Shown: one piece after another, positions 55,366 to 64,000 of the stretch
How the letters are laid out: each line of letters starts with the position of its first letter
How positions within the stretch are numbered: position 1 is the stretch's first letter
Assembly (NCBI RefSeq): GCF_030345795.1
Contig: NZ_JAUALB010000001.1
Coordinates: 4,766,001-4,830,000, forward strand
Length of the DNA: 64,000 nucleotides
DNA from: Micromonospora sp. WMMA1363
GTDB lineage: Bacteria > Actinomycetota > Actinomycetes > Mycobacteriales > Micromonosporaceae
Direction of reading: 5' to 3'
Notes under the pieces: model-generated
What the model was told of the DNA's origin: nothing
The model's input: the letters and a program-made list of their open reading frames with translations, nothing else
The model's database searches: none
Program-made: the position numbers and the translations under genes

Positions 55366-55857
55366 CTACTTGAGGATCAGGCGGTTGGTCTGCTCGAAGA
55401 CGTCCAGGTCGGCCAGGGTCTCCGGGACGCTGGCCGACAGCGGGCCCGGCAGGCGGGTGCGGTCGAAGAAGCCGGCGTCGAGGGTCTCGTCGGTGACCCG
55501 GGCCAGTTCGCCGTCCCACTCCTCGATCCGGAAGGCGGTGGTGAAGATCTGGTACGTGTGCCCGTACATGTTGGTGTGGGTTCGGTCCGGGCCGGTGTAG
55601 AGGGCGAACGCGCTGACTCGCAGCGCCCGCAGGCCGGTTTCCTCGCGGACCTCCCGGACGGCGCAGTCGGCGATCGACTCGCCCAGCTCCATCGCCCCGG
55701 CCGGCATGGCCCACTGGCCGTTGTCGGAGCGCTGGATCAGCAGGATGCGGCCGACGTTGTCGCGGACAACCGCTCGGGCGCCAACGAACATCAACGTCCG
55801 GTTGCCGGCGATGGCGCGCAGTTGTCCGACGTACGATTCTGCCCAGGAGATGCTCAC
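55366..55857 (-). CDS. NUDIX hydrolase
   Basis: A 163-residue protein from GTG 55857 with a full Nudix box (GAMELGESIADCAVREVREETGL). The N-terminal half (LMFVGARAVVRDNVGRILLIQRSDNGQWAMPAG) matches the family. It hydrolyses a nucleoside diphosphate linked to another group; the exact substrate is unknown. It lies 122 bp after the HldE gene start on the same strand and is divergent from the acyl-CoA ligase. Confidence 0.93.
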   Translation of the reverse strand: MSISWAESYVGQLRAIAGNRTLMFVGARAVVRDNVGRILLIQRSDNGQWAMPAGAMELGESIADCAVREVREETGLRALRVSAFALYTGPDRTHTNMYGHTYQIFTTAFRIEEWDGELARVTDETLDAGFFDRTRLPGPLSASVPETLADLDVFEQTNRLILK

Positions 55858-55941
55858 CCCGGACAATCTACGCACCTTCGTCGGGGTGGTCCCGAGATCG
55901 GGGCTTCCCAAGTTGTGACCGCCGACACTAGCTTGTTGCCC

Positions 55942-57591
55942 ATGCGTAGCACGATGATGGACGCCCCCCTCCAGGTCTCCCGGATCCTCGACCACGGCTC
56001 CAGCGTGCACGGCACGGCCGAGGTGGTCACCTGGACCGGTGCCGAGCCCCGCCGGATGACGTACGCCGAGGTGGGGCGGGCTGCCGCCCGGCTGGCGCAC
56101 GCACTGCGCGACGAGTGCGGCGTGACCGGCGACGACCGCGTCGCCACCTTCCTGTGGAACAACAACGAGCACCTGGTGGCGTACTTCGCTGTGCCCAGCA
56201 TGGGCGCGGTGCTGCACACCCTCAACATCCGTCTCTTTCCCGACCAGGTCGCCTACATCGCCAACCACGCCGAGGACCGGGTGGTGCTGGTCGACACGAC
56301 GCTGATCCCACTGCTGGCGAGGGTGATCGGCGACATGACCACCGTGCGGCACGTGGTGGTGGTCGGCGGCGGCGATCCTGCCCCGCTCGTGGCGGCGGCC
56401 GGGGACCGGATCGCCGTGCACCACTGGGATGCCCTCTTGGCGGATCGATCGGACCACTACGACTGGCCGGAGGTGGACGAGCGGGACGCCGCCGCCCTCT
56501 GCTACACCTCCGGGACAACCGGGCACCCCAAGGGGGTGGCCTACTCGCACCGTTCGATCTACCTGCACTCGATGCAGATCTGCATGCCGGAGTCGTTCGG
56601 CCTCGGGCCGAACGACCGGGAGTTGGCGATCGTGCCGATGTTTCACGCCATGTCGTGGGGCCTGCCCTACGCGGCCTTCCTCTCCGGCGCGTCGCTGATC
56701 ATGCCGGACCGGTTCCTCCAGGCGGCGCCGATCGCCGAGATGATCGCCGCCGAGCGGCCCACGCTGGCCGGTGCCGTGCCGACCATCTGGAACGACCTGC
56801 TCGCTCACCTGGACAGCAACGACGTGGACACCTCCACACTGACCGAGGTGATCGTCGGCGGGTCGGCCTGTCCACCGGCGCTGATGCACGCGTTCGAGGA
56901 GCGTCACGGCATCCGGGTGATCCACGCCTGGGGGATGACCGAGACGTCGCCGCTCGGCTCGGTGGCCCGTCCGCCGGCCGGCGCGGGCGGTGCCCAGGCG
57001 TGGCGGTACCGCTACACCCAGGGCCGGGTCCCCGCCGCGGTCGAGGCCCGGATCGTCGGCCCGCTGGCCGAGCGGCTGCCCGCCGACGGGACATCCGTGG
57101 GTGAGCTGGAGGTCCGCGGGCCGTGGGTCACCGGGCGGTACGTCGGCGACGAGAGCCCGGACGAGGAGAAGTTCCGGGACGGTTGGCTGCGTACCGGTGA
57201 CGTCGGCACCCTGTCGCCGGACGGCTACATCACCCTGACCGACCGGGCCAAGGACGTGATCAAGTCCGGCGGGGAGTGGATCTCCTCGGTGGAGTTGGAG
57301 AATGCGCTGATGGCCCACCCGGACGTGGTGGAGGCCTGTGTGGTGGGCGTACCGGACGAGCGCTGGGGCGAGCGCCCGTTGGCGACGGTGGTGCTCCGCG
57401 AGGGCGCGACCGCCGATGTGCCGGAGCTGCGGGACTTCCTCGCCGCGTCGGTGGCCCGCTGGCAACTGCCCGAGCGGTGGGCGGTGATCGACGCCGTGCC
57501 GAAGACGAGTGTGGGTAAGTTCGACAAGAAGGTCGTCCGGTCCCGGTACGCCGACGGCGACCTGGACGTCCGCGCGTTGACGGCCCCGTAA
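55942..57591 (+). CDS. Medium/long-chain acyl-CoA ligase (AMP-forming)
   Basis: A 549-residue ANL-superfamily adenylating enzyme. It has the P-loop CYTSGTTGHPKGVAYSHR (about 175-192), the A5 motif HAWGMTETSPLGSV, the hinge WLRTGDVGTLSPDGYITLTDRAKDVIKSGGEW, and the catalytic Lys in PKTSVGKFDKK. It activates a fatty or aromatic acid to its CoA ester. ATG 55942; an ATGATG at 55951 is an alternative. A terminator hairpin follows. Confidence 0.94.
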   Translation: MRSTMMDAPLQVSRILDHGSSVHGTAEVVTWTGAEPRRMTYAEVGRAAARLAHALRDECGVTGDDRVATFLWNNNEHLVAYFAVPSMGAVLHTLNIRLFPDQVAYIANHAEDRVVLVDTTLIPLLARVIGDMTTVRHVVVVGGGDPAPLVAAAGDRIAVHHWDALLADRSDHYDWPEVDERDAAALCYTSGTTGHPKGVAYSHRSIYLHSMQICMPESFGLGPNDRELAIVPMFHAMSWGLPYAAFLSGASLIMPDRFLQAAPIAEMIAAERPTLAGAVPTIWNDLLAHLDSNDVDTSTLTEVIVGGSACPPALMHAFEERHGIRVIHAWGMTETSPLGSVARPPAGAGGAQAWRYRYTQGRVPAAVEARIVGPLAERLPADGTSVGELEVRGPWVTGRYVGDESPDEEKFRDGWLRTGDVGTLSPDGYITLTDRAKDVIKSGGEWISSVELENALMAHPDVVEACVVGVPDERWGERPLATVVLREGATADVPELRDFLAASVARWQLPERWAVIDAVPKTSVGKFDKKVVRSRYADGDLDVRALTAP

Positions 57592-57654
57592 CGTTCTCCG
57601 ACGGCCGGTCGCCTCTCGCGGGGGAGGAGCGCTGTCGCGGCCTCCCTCCCCAGA

Positions 57655-57687
57655 GCGGCCCCGGCGTTCGCACCGCGCCGGGGCCGC
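57655..57687 (+). terminator. 12-bp stem-loop after the acyl-CoA ligase gene
   Basis: GCGGCCCCGGCG (57655-57666) pairs perfectly with 57676-57687 around a 9-base loop, 63 bp after the ligase stop. Confidence 0.75.
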
Positions 57688-57779
57688 CCGTTCCACGCGG
57701 GGTGACCCGCACCGTCATTCTTGCGAAACTTGTTCGCCTATGCCCCGACTATGACGAAACATACTCAGGTCGATCGGGA

Positions 57780-58796
57780 TCACCGGTCGTCGGTGGCGCT
57801 GATCAGCACCTTGCCGACGGCGGCGTTCTCCACCGCCTGGTGCGCCGCCGCAGTCGCGGCCAGCGAGTAGTGGTGCAGCGGGAGCCCCGCCTCCTCGCCG
57901 ACCCGGATGCCACCCTGCGCGACCGCCGCCGCCACGTCGGCGACCGCCTGGGCCTTCGCCGCCTTCGGCTCGGTGTAGACGAGCACGAACTGCCAACGGG
58001 CGTTCAATACCATCAGGGGCCGGACCGGTAGGGCCACCTCGGCGCCGCCGTCGTCGGCGTACACACAGACCGCACCGCCCGGCCGGAGTAGCTGGACAAC
58101 GGCGCCGGCGTTGCGCGCCGCGGAGACCTCGACGACCACGTGCACCCCGTCGGGCACGATCTTGCGGACTTCCTCGACGACGTCCTGCTTGCGGTAGTTG
58201 ACCACGAAGTCGGCGCCGGCCGCCGCCGCGAGCTGCGCCTTCTCCGCGCTGCTCACCGTCGCGACCACGCAGGCGTCGGCCCAGCGGGCGAGTTGGATCG
58301 CCGCGTTGCCGACCGCGCCCGCCCCGCCCTGCACCAGCACGGTGTGGTCGCTCAACGCACCGGCGTGCAGCGCGTCCGGCAGGTACTCGCCGGCGGTCAG
58401 GCAGCGGTGCGCGGTCAGGAACGGGATGCCCAGACAGGCGCCGAGATCGAATGAGGCGTCGCCGAGGCGTACCGCCTGGCGGACCGGGACGACCGTGTAC
58501 TCGGCGGCCGTCCCCCACGGCCGCTGCCAGGCGGCCTCCCAGAGCCAGACCCGCTCCCCGACCAGGTGCTGGTCGACGCCGTCGCCGACCGCCTCGACCA
58601 CGCCCGCGCCGTCCTGCCCGGGCGTCTGCCAGCCGGCGGGCAGCGGCCACTGCTGTCGCGACTTCCAGTCCGTCGGGTTCACCCCGGACACCGCCACCCG
58701 GACCAGCACCTCACCGGCGCCGGGTTCCGGCACGGGCCGGTCGACCAGCTGCAGCACCGAGGCGTCGCCGGTGCGCTCGTACACGATCGCCTTCAT
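57780..58796 (-). CDS. NADPH:quinone oxidoreductase family protein (MDR superfamily)
   Basis: A 338-residue medium-chain dehydrogenase/reductase without the structural zinc cysteines. It has MKAIVYERTGDASVLQLVDRPVPEPGAGEVLVRV at the start, PGQDGAGVVEAVGDGV, and the cofactor loop VLVQGGAGAVGNAAIQLARW (AxxGxxG variant GAVG). It probably reduces a quinone or enone with NADPH. ATG 58796 is chosen because it begins the conserved MKAI. Confidence 0.92.
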   Translation of the reverse strand: MKAIVYERTGDASVLQLVDRPVPEPGAGEVLVRVAVSGVNPTDWKSRQQWPLPAGWQTPGQDGAGVVEAVGDGVDQHLVGERVWLWEAAWQRPWGTAAEYTVVPVRQAVRLGDASFDLGACLGIPFLTAHRCLTAGEYLPDALHAGALSDHTVLVQGGAGAVGNAAIQLARWADACVVATVSSAEKAQLAAAAGADFVVNYRKQDVVEEVRKIVPDGVHVVVEVSAARNAGAVVQLLRPGGAVCVYADDGGAEVALPVRPLMVLNARWQFVLVYTEPKAAKAQAVADVAAAVAQGGIRVGEEAGLPLHHYSLAATAAAHQAVENAAVGKVLISATDDR

Positions 58797-59031
58797 CCCC
58801 GTCTCCTCACCCACCGGCAGCACGGCGTGCCCGCTCGGCACGCCTGCCGTACCCGGCCGGCACCCGGTCATGCCGCGGTCCGTTCCCCACGTGCCTCGAC
58901 CGATCCCACCGACCCTCTCGACCGATCCCACCGACCCGGAAACCGTACAACCAGGTGGTCGGCGGGAGGGATGGGCGAGCGGCGGTGTCTGCCCCGGCTG
59001 AGCCGGAGCCGGTCGACGCTGAGGATCAGGA

Positions 59032-59685
59032 TCAGGCGAGCCGGTCCACCGTCGCCGGCGTCAGCTCCACGATCTCCCCGAGCACCGCCGCCGCGAGTTG
59101 CTCCGCGGCCGGGTCCAGCGGGTACGACCCGTGCGGCACCGCCACCACCGTCATCCCGGCGGCGGCCGCGGAGCGCACACCGTTGGAGGAGTCCTCGACC
59201 GCGACGCAGCGCGCCGGATCGACGCCCAGCCGCTCGGCGACCGCCAGGTACACGTCGGGCGCCGGCTTTCCGTGCGAGGTCTCCTCGGTCGACAGCGTCG
59301 CGCCGAACGCGTCGGTCAGGCCCGTCGCCGCCAGCGCCGCCGCGATCAGCCGGGTCGGGGAGGAACTGGCCAGGCCGAGCGGCCACCGCCCGGCCATCCG
59401 GTGCACGACCTCGACGGCGCCGTCGACCACGGGTACGCGCTTCGTGTACCGCCGGGTCATCTCCTCGACCACCTCGGCGGCGACCTGCTCGGCCGTCCGG
59501 TCGACACCCAGCTCCCGGCTCAGGTAGCGGGACCACTCACCGGTGCTCATGCCCATCAGTCGGCGCTGGGTGTCGGCCTGCCACGTGCCGCCGTGCGTCG
59601 CCACGTAGGCTCGCCGGACGTCCTCCCAGACCGGCTCCGAGTCCACGATCACGCCGTCCAGGTCGAAGACCACCGCATCCGCCAC
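59032..59685 (-). CDS. HAD-superfamily sugar-phosphate phosphatase
   Basis: A 217-residue HAD hydrolase with motif I AVVFDLDGVIVDSEPVWEDV, motif II LGLASSSPTRLI, the Lys in TSHGKPAPDVYLAVAERLGV, and the acidic motif CVAVEDSSNGVRSAAAAGM. The cap lies between I and II as in beta-phosphoglucomutase-like/GPH-type phosphatases. GTG 59685 is the start. A sugar or polyol phosphate is the likely substrate. Confidence 0.93.
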   Translation of the reverse strand: MADAVVFDLDGVIVDSEPVWEDVRRAYVATHGGTWQADTQRRLMGMSTGEWSRYLSRELGVDRTAEQVAAEVVEEMTRRYTKRVPVVDGAVEVVHRMAGRWPLGLASSSPTRLIAAALAATGLTDAFGATLSTEETSHGKPAPDVYLAVAERLGVDPARCVAVEDSSNGVRSAAAAGMTVVAVPHGSYPLDPAAEQLAAAVLGEIVELTPATVDRLA

Positions 59686-59717
59686 GCCCCCATCCTGCCG
59701 GACCGACCGGGGTCGGG

Positions 59718-60584
59718 TCAGCCCTGGAGCGCCGGTAGGCCGATCGGGCTGTCCGGCGGTATCACGGTGTGGCTGGCGCGGGCGATCGGGTCGAGCAGCT
59801 CGCACAGCCGCTCGGTGCGGTCCGGACCGAGCACCCGCCACGGGCGGGCGGCGGCGCTGTCGGTGGCGTCCTCGACCGCGCGGAACTCGGCCCGACCCTG
59901 CTCGGTCGGTTCGCCGTCCGGAGTGAGCCAGCCCCGCCCGACCAACCGTCCCCGGGCCGCCGTCCACTGCTGGTCGGTCCAGCCCCGGCCCAGCAGGTTG
60001 ACCGCCGGCATCCCCACCGCGACCCGCCAGGACAGCGTCTCCACCGGGTCGAGATCGGCGGCCACCAACGCCGCGACGTGCCCGTCGCCGCGGTGCTCGC
60101 GCAGCGTGGTAGCGGCCTGCCAGAGCCGGGCGAGCGGGTACTCGCCGCGGGGGAGCGCCGAGTTCGCCGCCCCCAGCACCCGGCCGGCCACCTCGACCTC
60201 GGCCGCGGCGGCCTCCAGCAGCTCGGCGGCCTCGGTGAGATGCGACTCGGGCAGCTCGTACGTCAGCTCGGCGAGGGCCTGCACCGCGCCGGTGAGGCGA
60301 GCCCGCAACGCCTCCTCCGGGGAGGCCAACTCCCAGACGGCCGGCAGGGCCCGGCCCACCATGTGTGGGGCGAAGTTGAAGAACGCGGCGACCACCGGTG
60401 CGGCGTCCGTCGCGCCGAGCGGAGCGGCCCGGCCGGCGAAGTAACCCCGCCAGTAGCCGCGCAGCCCGGCCGCCTCGTACGCGGCGCGGGCACGCGGATG
60501 GAAGTAGGTGACCGCGTGCACCGGCTCGAAGTGGGTCCACAACCGGCGTGGGATCCGCCCGGCATCGTCGTCCGTCACGTGCAC
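59718..60584 (-). CDS. SCO6745-family protein
   Basis: A 288-residue mostly helical protein with IPRRLWTHFEPVHAVTYFHPRARAAYEAAGLRGYWRGYFAGRAAPLG at the start, then FFNFAPHMVGRALPAVWELASPEEAL, the pattern of the actinobacterial SCO6745 family; the C-terminal part (GRGWLTPDGEPTEQGRAEF) looks like a winged helix. Function unknown. It starts at GTG 60584 or 60578, 32 bp upstream of the HAD gene, with which it is probably cotranscribed. Confidence 0.85.
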   Translation of the reverse strand: MHVTDDDAGRIPRRLWTHFEPVHAVTYFHPRARAAYEAAGLRGYWRGYFAGRAAPLGATDAAPVVAAFFNFAPHMVGRALPAVWELASPEEALRARLTGAVQALAELTYELPESHLTEAAELLEAAAAEVEVAGRVLGAANSALPRGEYPLARLWQAATTLREHRGDGHVAALVAADLDPVETLSWRVAVGMPAVNLLGRGWTDQQWTAARGRLVGRGWLTPDGEPTEQGRAEFRAVEDATDSAAARPWRVLGPDRTERLCELLDPIARASHTVIPPDSPIGLPALQG

Positions 60585-60721
60585 CTCCGCTTCGGCGTCA
60601 TCCCGGCACGGGCGGGGCCGCCCGGGATGACGCCGAACCTACTGCCAGCGGGTGACGGCCCGAAAGCCGGTTGTGGGCAACCGCACCGCTCCCGGATGAC
60701 ATCCGGGTGCGGATCCGTCGG

Positions 60722-61354
60722 TCACTGCGCGGCCAGGACGTCCACGACGAAGCGCAGCGGACCGCTCGGCCGGCCGCCGGACGAGTCGGTGCCATACGCC
60801 AGCTCGGCGGGGATGTCCAACTGCACCCGGCTGCCGACGGTCACGCCGACCAGACCCTGGTCCCAGCCCGGGATGACCTGTCCGACGCCGATCGCGAAGC
60901 TCGCCGGCTCGCCCCGCTGCCAGGAGGAGTCGAACTCCTTGCCGTCGGCGTAGAAGACGCCCACGTAGTTGGTGGTGATCGTCTGGCCGGTCGTCACCTC
61001 GGGGCCGGTGCCCTTGATCAGCGGCGTCACCGCCAGCTTCGTCAGCTCGCCCGTGCCGGCCTCGACCACGGGCTTGGTGTTCAGCGCCGGGTCCGCCCCC
61101 TCCGGCAGCGGGGCGCCCGCGCCACCGGCGCTGGCGGAGGGGGTGCCCGCCGAGGGGGTGCTCGCCGCCGGGTCCGCCTCCTCCCCGCCCCGCCCGACCA
61201 ACACGAAAACGGTGATCAACACCGCCACGACGGCGACCCCACCGAGACCGCCGGCCCAGGCCTGTCGGCGTCGCTTCGCCTCGGCCGCCTTCTGGGCGGC
61301 GAGCTGGGCGGCCAGTCGCCGCTCCGACTTCTGGGACCGGTTCTGCGTCGTCAC
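60722..61354 (-). CDS. Membrane-anchored FKBP-type peptidyl-prolyl isomerase
   Basis: A 210-residue protein from GTG 61354. A basic N-terminus (SERRLAAQLAAQKAAEAKRRRQ) precedes one membrane segment (GLGGVAVVAVLITVFVLVG), then a Ser/Pro/Ala linker and a C-terminal FKBP domain (GQTITTNYVGVFYADGKEFDSSW, IPGWDQGLVGVTVGSRVQLDIPAELAYG, LRFVVDVL). It likely folds secreted proteins outside the membrane. Confidence 0.92.
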   Translation of the reverse strand: MTTQNRSQKSERRLAAQLAAQKAAEAKRRRQAWAGGLGGVAVVAVLITVFVLVGRGGEEADPAASTPSAGTPSASAGGAGAPLPEGADPALNTKPVVEAGTGELTKLAVTPLIKGTGPEVTTGQTITTNYVGVFYADGKEFDSSWQRGEPASFAIGVGQVIPGWDQGLVGVTVGSRVQLDIPAELAYGTDSSGGRPSGPLRFVVDVLAAQ

Positions 61355-61627
61355 GGCGTCGACTCCCTGCTCGAAGGTGGTGGCCGGCACCGCGTGCCGG
61401 AGGGGGGAAGGCCGACGCACACGGTACCCGCCCGAGTCCCCGGTGTGCAGGCGTCGGTCCGTCTTGCGGTCAGCCGGCCAGCACCGCCGGGCGCCGGTAA
61501 CGTCACGAATGCGGCGATCCTCACCAACGGCGGTTTGCCCTGCCGGTCGAGCCGCAGCTCGGCGGCCGCTGGCGCCAACGGGGAACATCCGCTACGCACG
61601 GGCTGGGAAGCGCCGCGTCCGTGCACC

Positions 61628-62647
61628 TCAGGCCGTCTTGCGGGAGGCCTTCTTCGCGGCGGCTTTCTTGGCGGGCGCCTTCTCGGCCGGCTCGGCCTTC
61701 TTCGCGGTCGTCTTCCTGGCGGCGGCCCTCTTGGGCGCGGTCTTCTTCTCGGCCGCCTTCCCGGTGGCGGCCTTCTTCGGCGCGGTCTTCTTCCCAGCCG
61801 CCTTCTGCTGCGCCGATCGCGCGGCGGAGATCGGCGTCGGCTCGCCGGCGCCGCCGGCCGGTGCCTCCCCCCGGGCGGCCCGGGCCCGGTCCACGGACGC
61901 CTTCAGCGCGGCCATCAGGTCCACCGCTGCCGGTGGTGCCTCCTCGGCCTCCTCCGGCTGGACGACCTCGCGGCCCTCCACCTTCGCGTCGATGACCTCC
62001 TGCAGCGCGGCCCGGTAGTCGTCGGTGAACGAGTCCGGCTGGAAGTCGCCGGCCATCGAGTCGATCAGCGAGCTGGCCATCGCCAGCTCCGGGGGCCGGA
62101 CCTTCAGGTCCTCGTCCAGGAAGCCGAAGTCCGGCTTTCGGATCTCGTCGGGCCACAGCATGGTGTTCAGCAGCAGCACGCCCTCGTGGACCCGGAGCGT
62201 CGCGAGCTGCTCCCGCTGGCGGATCGCCACCTTGACGACGGCCACCCGCTCCGAGTCGGTGAGCGCGTCGCGCAGCAGCACGTACGGCTTGGCGGCAGTG
62301 CCCTCCGGCTCCAGGAAGTACGACTTGTTGTAGAGGATCGGGTCTACCTGGTCCGCGGGGACGAACTCCAGCACGTCGATCGCGTGCGAGGTGCTCAGCG
62401 GCAGATCGGCGAAGTCCTCGTCGGTGAGGATCACCATCTCGCCGCCGCCGATGTCGTACCCCTTGGCGATGTCGTCGTAGCTGACCTCCTCGCCGCAGAC
62501 CTGGCAGGTGCGCCTGTAGCGGATGCGGCCGCCGTCCTCCCGGTGCACCTGGTGGAACCGGATGTCCTTCTCCTCGGTCGCGGAGTACAGCTTCACCCCG
62601 ATCGAGACCAGCCCGAACGACACCGCTCCCTTCCAGATGGCCCGCAT
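61628..62647 (-). CDS. ku: Ku protein of non-homologous end joining
   Basis: A 339-residue bacterial Ku from ATG 62647 (GAGAGGAG upstream). Conserved parts are RAIWKGAVSFGLVSIGVKLYSATEE, FHQVHREDGGRIRYRRTCQVCGEEV, YFLEPEGTAAKPYVLLRDAL and LLLNTMLWPDEIR. The tail is a long Lys/Ala-rich extension (KAAEKKTAPKRAAARKTTAK) like the DNA-binding tails of mycobacterial-type Ku. It binds double-strand ends and recruits LigD. It is divergent from the ligase gene by 65 bp. Confidence 0.95.
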   Translation of the reverse strand: MRAIWKGAVSFGLVSIGVKLYSATEEKDIRFHQVHREDGGRIRYRRTCQVCGEEVSYDDIAKGYDIGGGEMVILTDEDFADLPLSTSHAIDVLEFVPADQVDPILYNKSYFLEPEGTAAKPYVLLRDALTDSERVAVVKVAIRQREQLATLRVHEGVLLLNTMLWPDEIRKPDFGFLDEDLKVRPPELAMASSLIDSMAGDFQPDSFTDDYRAALQEVIDAKVEGREVVQPEEAEEAPPAAVDLMAALKASVDRARAARGEAPAGGAGEPTPISAARSAQQKAAGKKTAPKKAATGKAAEKKTAPKRAAARKTTAKKAEPAEKAPAKKAAAKKASRKTA

Positions 62648-62712
62648 CCCGCGCTCCTCTCCCGGGGCTCTGACCAGAATCGCAAACGATCGAACCGGAT
62701 GCACGCGCTTCC

Positions 62713-63672
62713 GTGCGCAACTACAGTCAGGAGGTGCCCGGCGCGCCGTTGAAGCCGATGCTCGCGATGACCGGGCAGCTCCCCGCCGGTGCCGGCTGGG
62801 CGTACGAGTTCAAGTGGGACGGGGTCCGCGCGCTCGCCGACATCTCCGCCGGCCGGCAGCACCTGTACGCCCGCTCCGGCGTCGAGGTCACCGCCGCGTA
62901 CCCGGAACTGATTCCGTTGGCCGAGCAGGTCGACGACGCGTTGCTGGACGGCGAGGTGGTGCTCTTCACCGACGGTCAGCCGTCGTTCACCGCCCTCGCC
63001 GAGCGGATGCACGTCCGCAACGCGACCAAGGCCGCCCGGTTGGCGGCCAGCATCCCGGTCACGTACATGATCTTCGACCTGCTCCGGTTGCGCGACGCGG
63101 ACCTCACCGGCCGTCCCTGGCACGAGCGGCGCGCGGTGCTGGAGTCGCTCGGCCTCGGCGCCGCCCGGTGGGCGGTGCCACCCGCCTTCCCCGACGGGCC
63201 GGCGACCTATGCGGCGGCCGGTGAGCACGGGCTCGAAGGGGTGATGGCCAAGCGGGTCGACTCGGTCTACCGCGCCGGGGTGCGCTCGCCGGACTGGGTG
63301 AAGGTCAAGCTGGAGGTCACCGGAGACTTCGTGGTCGGCGGCTGGCGGCCCGGCGCCCGACGGGTCGGCGGCCTGCTGGTCGGGGTGCCCCGTCCAGACG
63401 GCCGGCTCACCTTCCGCGGCCGGGTCGGCGGAGGGATCGGCGCGGCCCTCGAACGGGAACTGCTGCGCGAGTTGGAGCCGCTGCGCGTCGCCGGGTCGCC
63501 GTTCGCCGGGGACGTGCCGCGCGAGGACGCGCGGGGGGCGATCTGGGTGACCCCCCAGGTGGTGGTGGAGATCAAGTATGGGCAGCGCACCCCGGACGGG
63601 CGGCTGCGTTTCCCCCGGATCCTGCGCCTGCGGCCGGACAAGCCACCCGAGGAGGTCGACGATGCCAGCTGA
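62713..63672 (+). CDS. ligD: ATP-dependent DNA ligase domain protein (LigD ligase)
   Basis: A 319-residue stand-alone ligase. The catalytic Lys is in YEFKWDGVRALADI; LDGEVVLF, YMIFDLLRL, EGVMAKRVDSVYRAG and WVKVKLEVTGDFVVGGW are the further nucleotidyltransferase motifs, and the OB-fold end carries TPQVVVEIKYGQRTPDGRLRFPR. It seals breaks in NHEJ. GTG 62713 is the assumed start. The stop overlaps the ATG of the polymerase gene, so the LigD functions are split in two coupled genes instead of one fusion. Confidence 0.93.
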   Translation: MRNYSQEVPGAPLKPMLAMTGQLPAGAGWAYEFKWDGVRALADISAGRQHLYARSGVEVTAAYPELIPLAEQVDDALLDGEVVLFTDGQPSFTALAERMHVRNATKAARLAASIPVTYMIFDLLRLRDADLTGRPWHERRAVLESLGLGAARWAVPPAFPDGPATYAAAGEHGLEGVMAKRVDSVYRAGVRSPDWVKVKLEVTGDFVVGGWRPGARRVGGLLVGVPRPDGRLTFRGRVGGGIGAALERELLRELEPLRVAGSPFAGDVPREDARGAIWVTPQVVVEIKYGQRTPDGRLRFPRILRLRPDKPPEEVDDAS

Positions 63673-64000
63673 CCGGTTGACGGTGGACGTCGAGGGGCGG
63701 GCCCTGGAGCTGTCCAACCTGGACAAGCTCCTCTATCCGAAGGTCGGCTTCACCAAGGGTGAGGTGATCGACTACTACACCCGGATCGCCCCGGCGCTGC
63801 TGCCCCACCTGGCCGACCGGGCGCTCACCCGGATCCGCTTCCCGAACGGTGTCGACGGCGGCTCGTTCTTCGAGAAGAACGCGCCGGCCGCCACCCCCGG
63901 CTGGGTACGCGCCGAGACGCTGCCCGCCCCCGGCTCGAGCAAGGGCCGGGACGCCATCGACTACGTGGTCGCCGACGACCTGCCCACCCTGGTCTGGCTG
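63662..64000 (+). CDS. ligD: LigD polymerase/primase domain protein, partial
   Basis: From ATG 63662, 113 codons run open to the window edge. The start LTVDVEGRALELSNLDKLLYP, then GEVIDYYTRIAPALLPHLADRALTRIRFPNG and FFEKNAPAATPGWV, is the typical N-terminus of the archaeo-eukaryotic-primase-type LigD polymerase. It fills gaps at ends held by Ku. It overlaps the ligase gene by 11 bases. Confidence 0.93.
   Translation, partial: MPADRLTVDVEGRALELSNLDKLLYPKVGFTKGEVIDYYTRIAPALLPHLADRALTRIRFPNGVDGGSFFEKNAPAATPGWVRAETLPAPGSSKGRDAIDYVVADDLPTLVWL

Noticed and set aside
55366..57696. 776-codon minus-strand frame extending from the NUDIX gene through the acyl-CoA ligase region
   Set aside because: Only the last 163 codons are a NUDIX protein; the rest is antisense to the ligase.

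Overview
The window is very GC-rich DNA with actinobacterial codon use, frequent GTG starts and GTGA/ATGA overlaps. The gene families (NHEJ Ku/LigD, GlxA- and PadR-type regulators, AidB-like dehydrogenase, many insertion sequences) and the staurosporine-type cluster point to a Micromonosporaceae chromosome (Micromonospora/Salinispora-like). The genus is an inference; no rRNA or complete tRNA is present.

Left part (1-22.2 kb) is an accessory, insertion-riddled region. It holds the end of an unrecognised minus-strand gene, an IS3-family element, a 34-codon peptide gene next to an AfsR-type SARP/NB-ARC/TPR regulator, and a metallo-hydrolase whose upstream region was replaced by an IS. Two near-identical inverted copies of a 1559-bp IS (6002-7560, 12001-13559) bracket 4.4 kb. 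That segment contains a perfect-ended IS701-family element, a small alpha/beta hydrolase, a tRNA 3'-end fragment (likely att scar) and a PadR regulator. The PadR partner gene is cut in two by the second IS copy. Next come an IS256 element, decayed uvrA-like and FAD-oxidase pseudogenes, a GlxA-type regulator divergent from an APC permease, a secreted DUF4352-like protein, and another IS3 element.

Middle part (22.4-43.0 kb) is an indolocarbazole gene cluster of the staurosporine type. StaO oxidises tryptophan, StaD makes chromopyrrolic acid, and StaP and StaC build the K252c-type aglycone. StaA, E, I, K and J make an NDP-activated aminodeoxysugar. StaG and the P450 StaN attach it through two C-N bonds, a RebM-like methyltransferase decorates it, and a large LuxR/LAL protein (StaR) regulates. 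There is no halogenase. No NDP-glucose 4,6-dehydratase (StaB role) and no second methyltransferase (StaMB role) are in the window. Genes run in two divergent groups from a 277-bp region between staO and staG, and staN and staR converge on a hairpin terminator.

Right part (43.8-64 kb) looks mostly like ordinary chromosome. It carries a 26-bp tandem-repeat array, a membrane-anchored FAD oxidase, a TetR regulator with an AidB-like acyl-CoA dehydrogenase, an AT-richer secreted protein with an IS982 element inserted at its stop codon, DUF2231 and Hsp20 proteins, and a heptose-type sugar locus (GT9, GT2, HldE fusion). These are followed by a NUDIX hydrolase, an acyl-CoA ligase, a quinone oxidoreductase, a HAD phosphatase, a SCO6745-family protein, an FKBP isomerase, and the divergent NHEJ genes ku and ligD (ligase and, cut by the window edge, polymerase).
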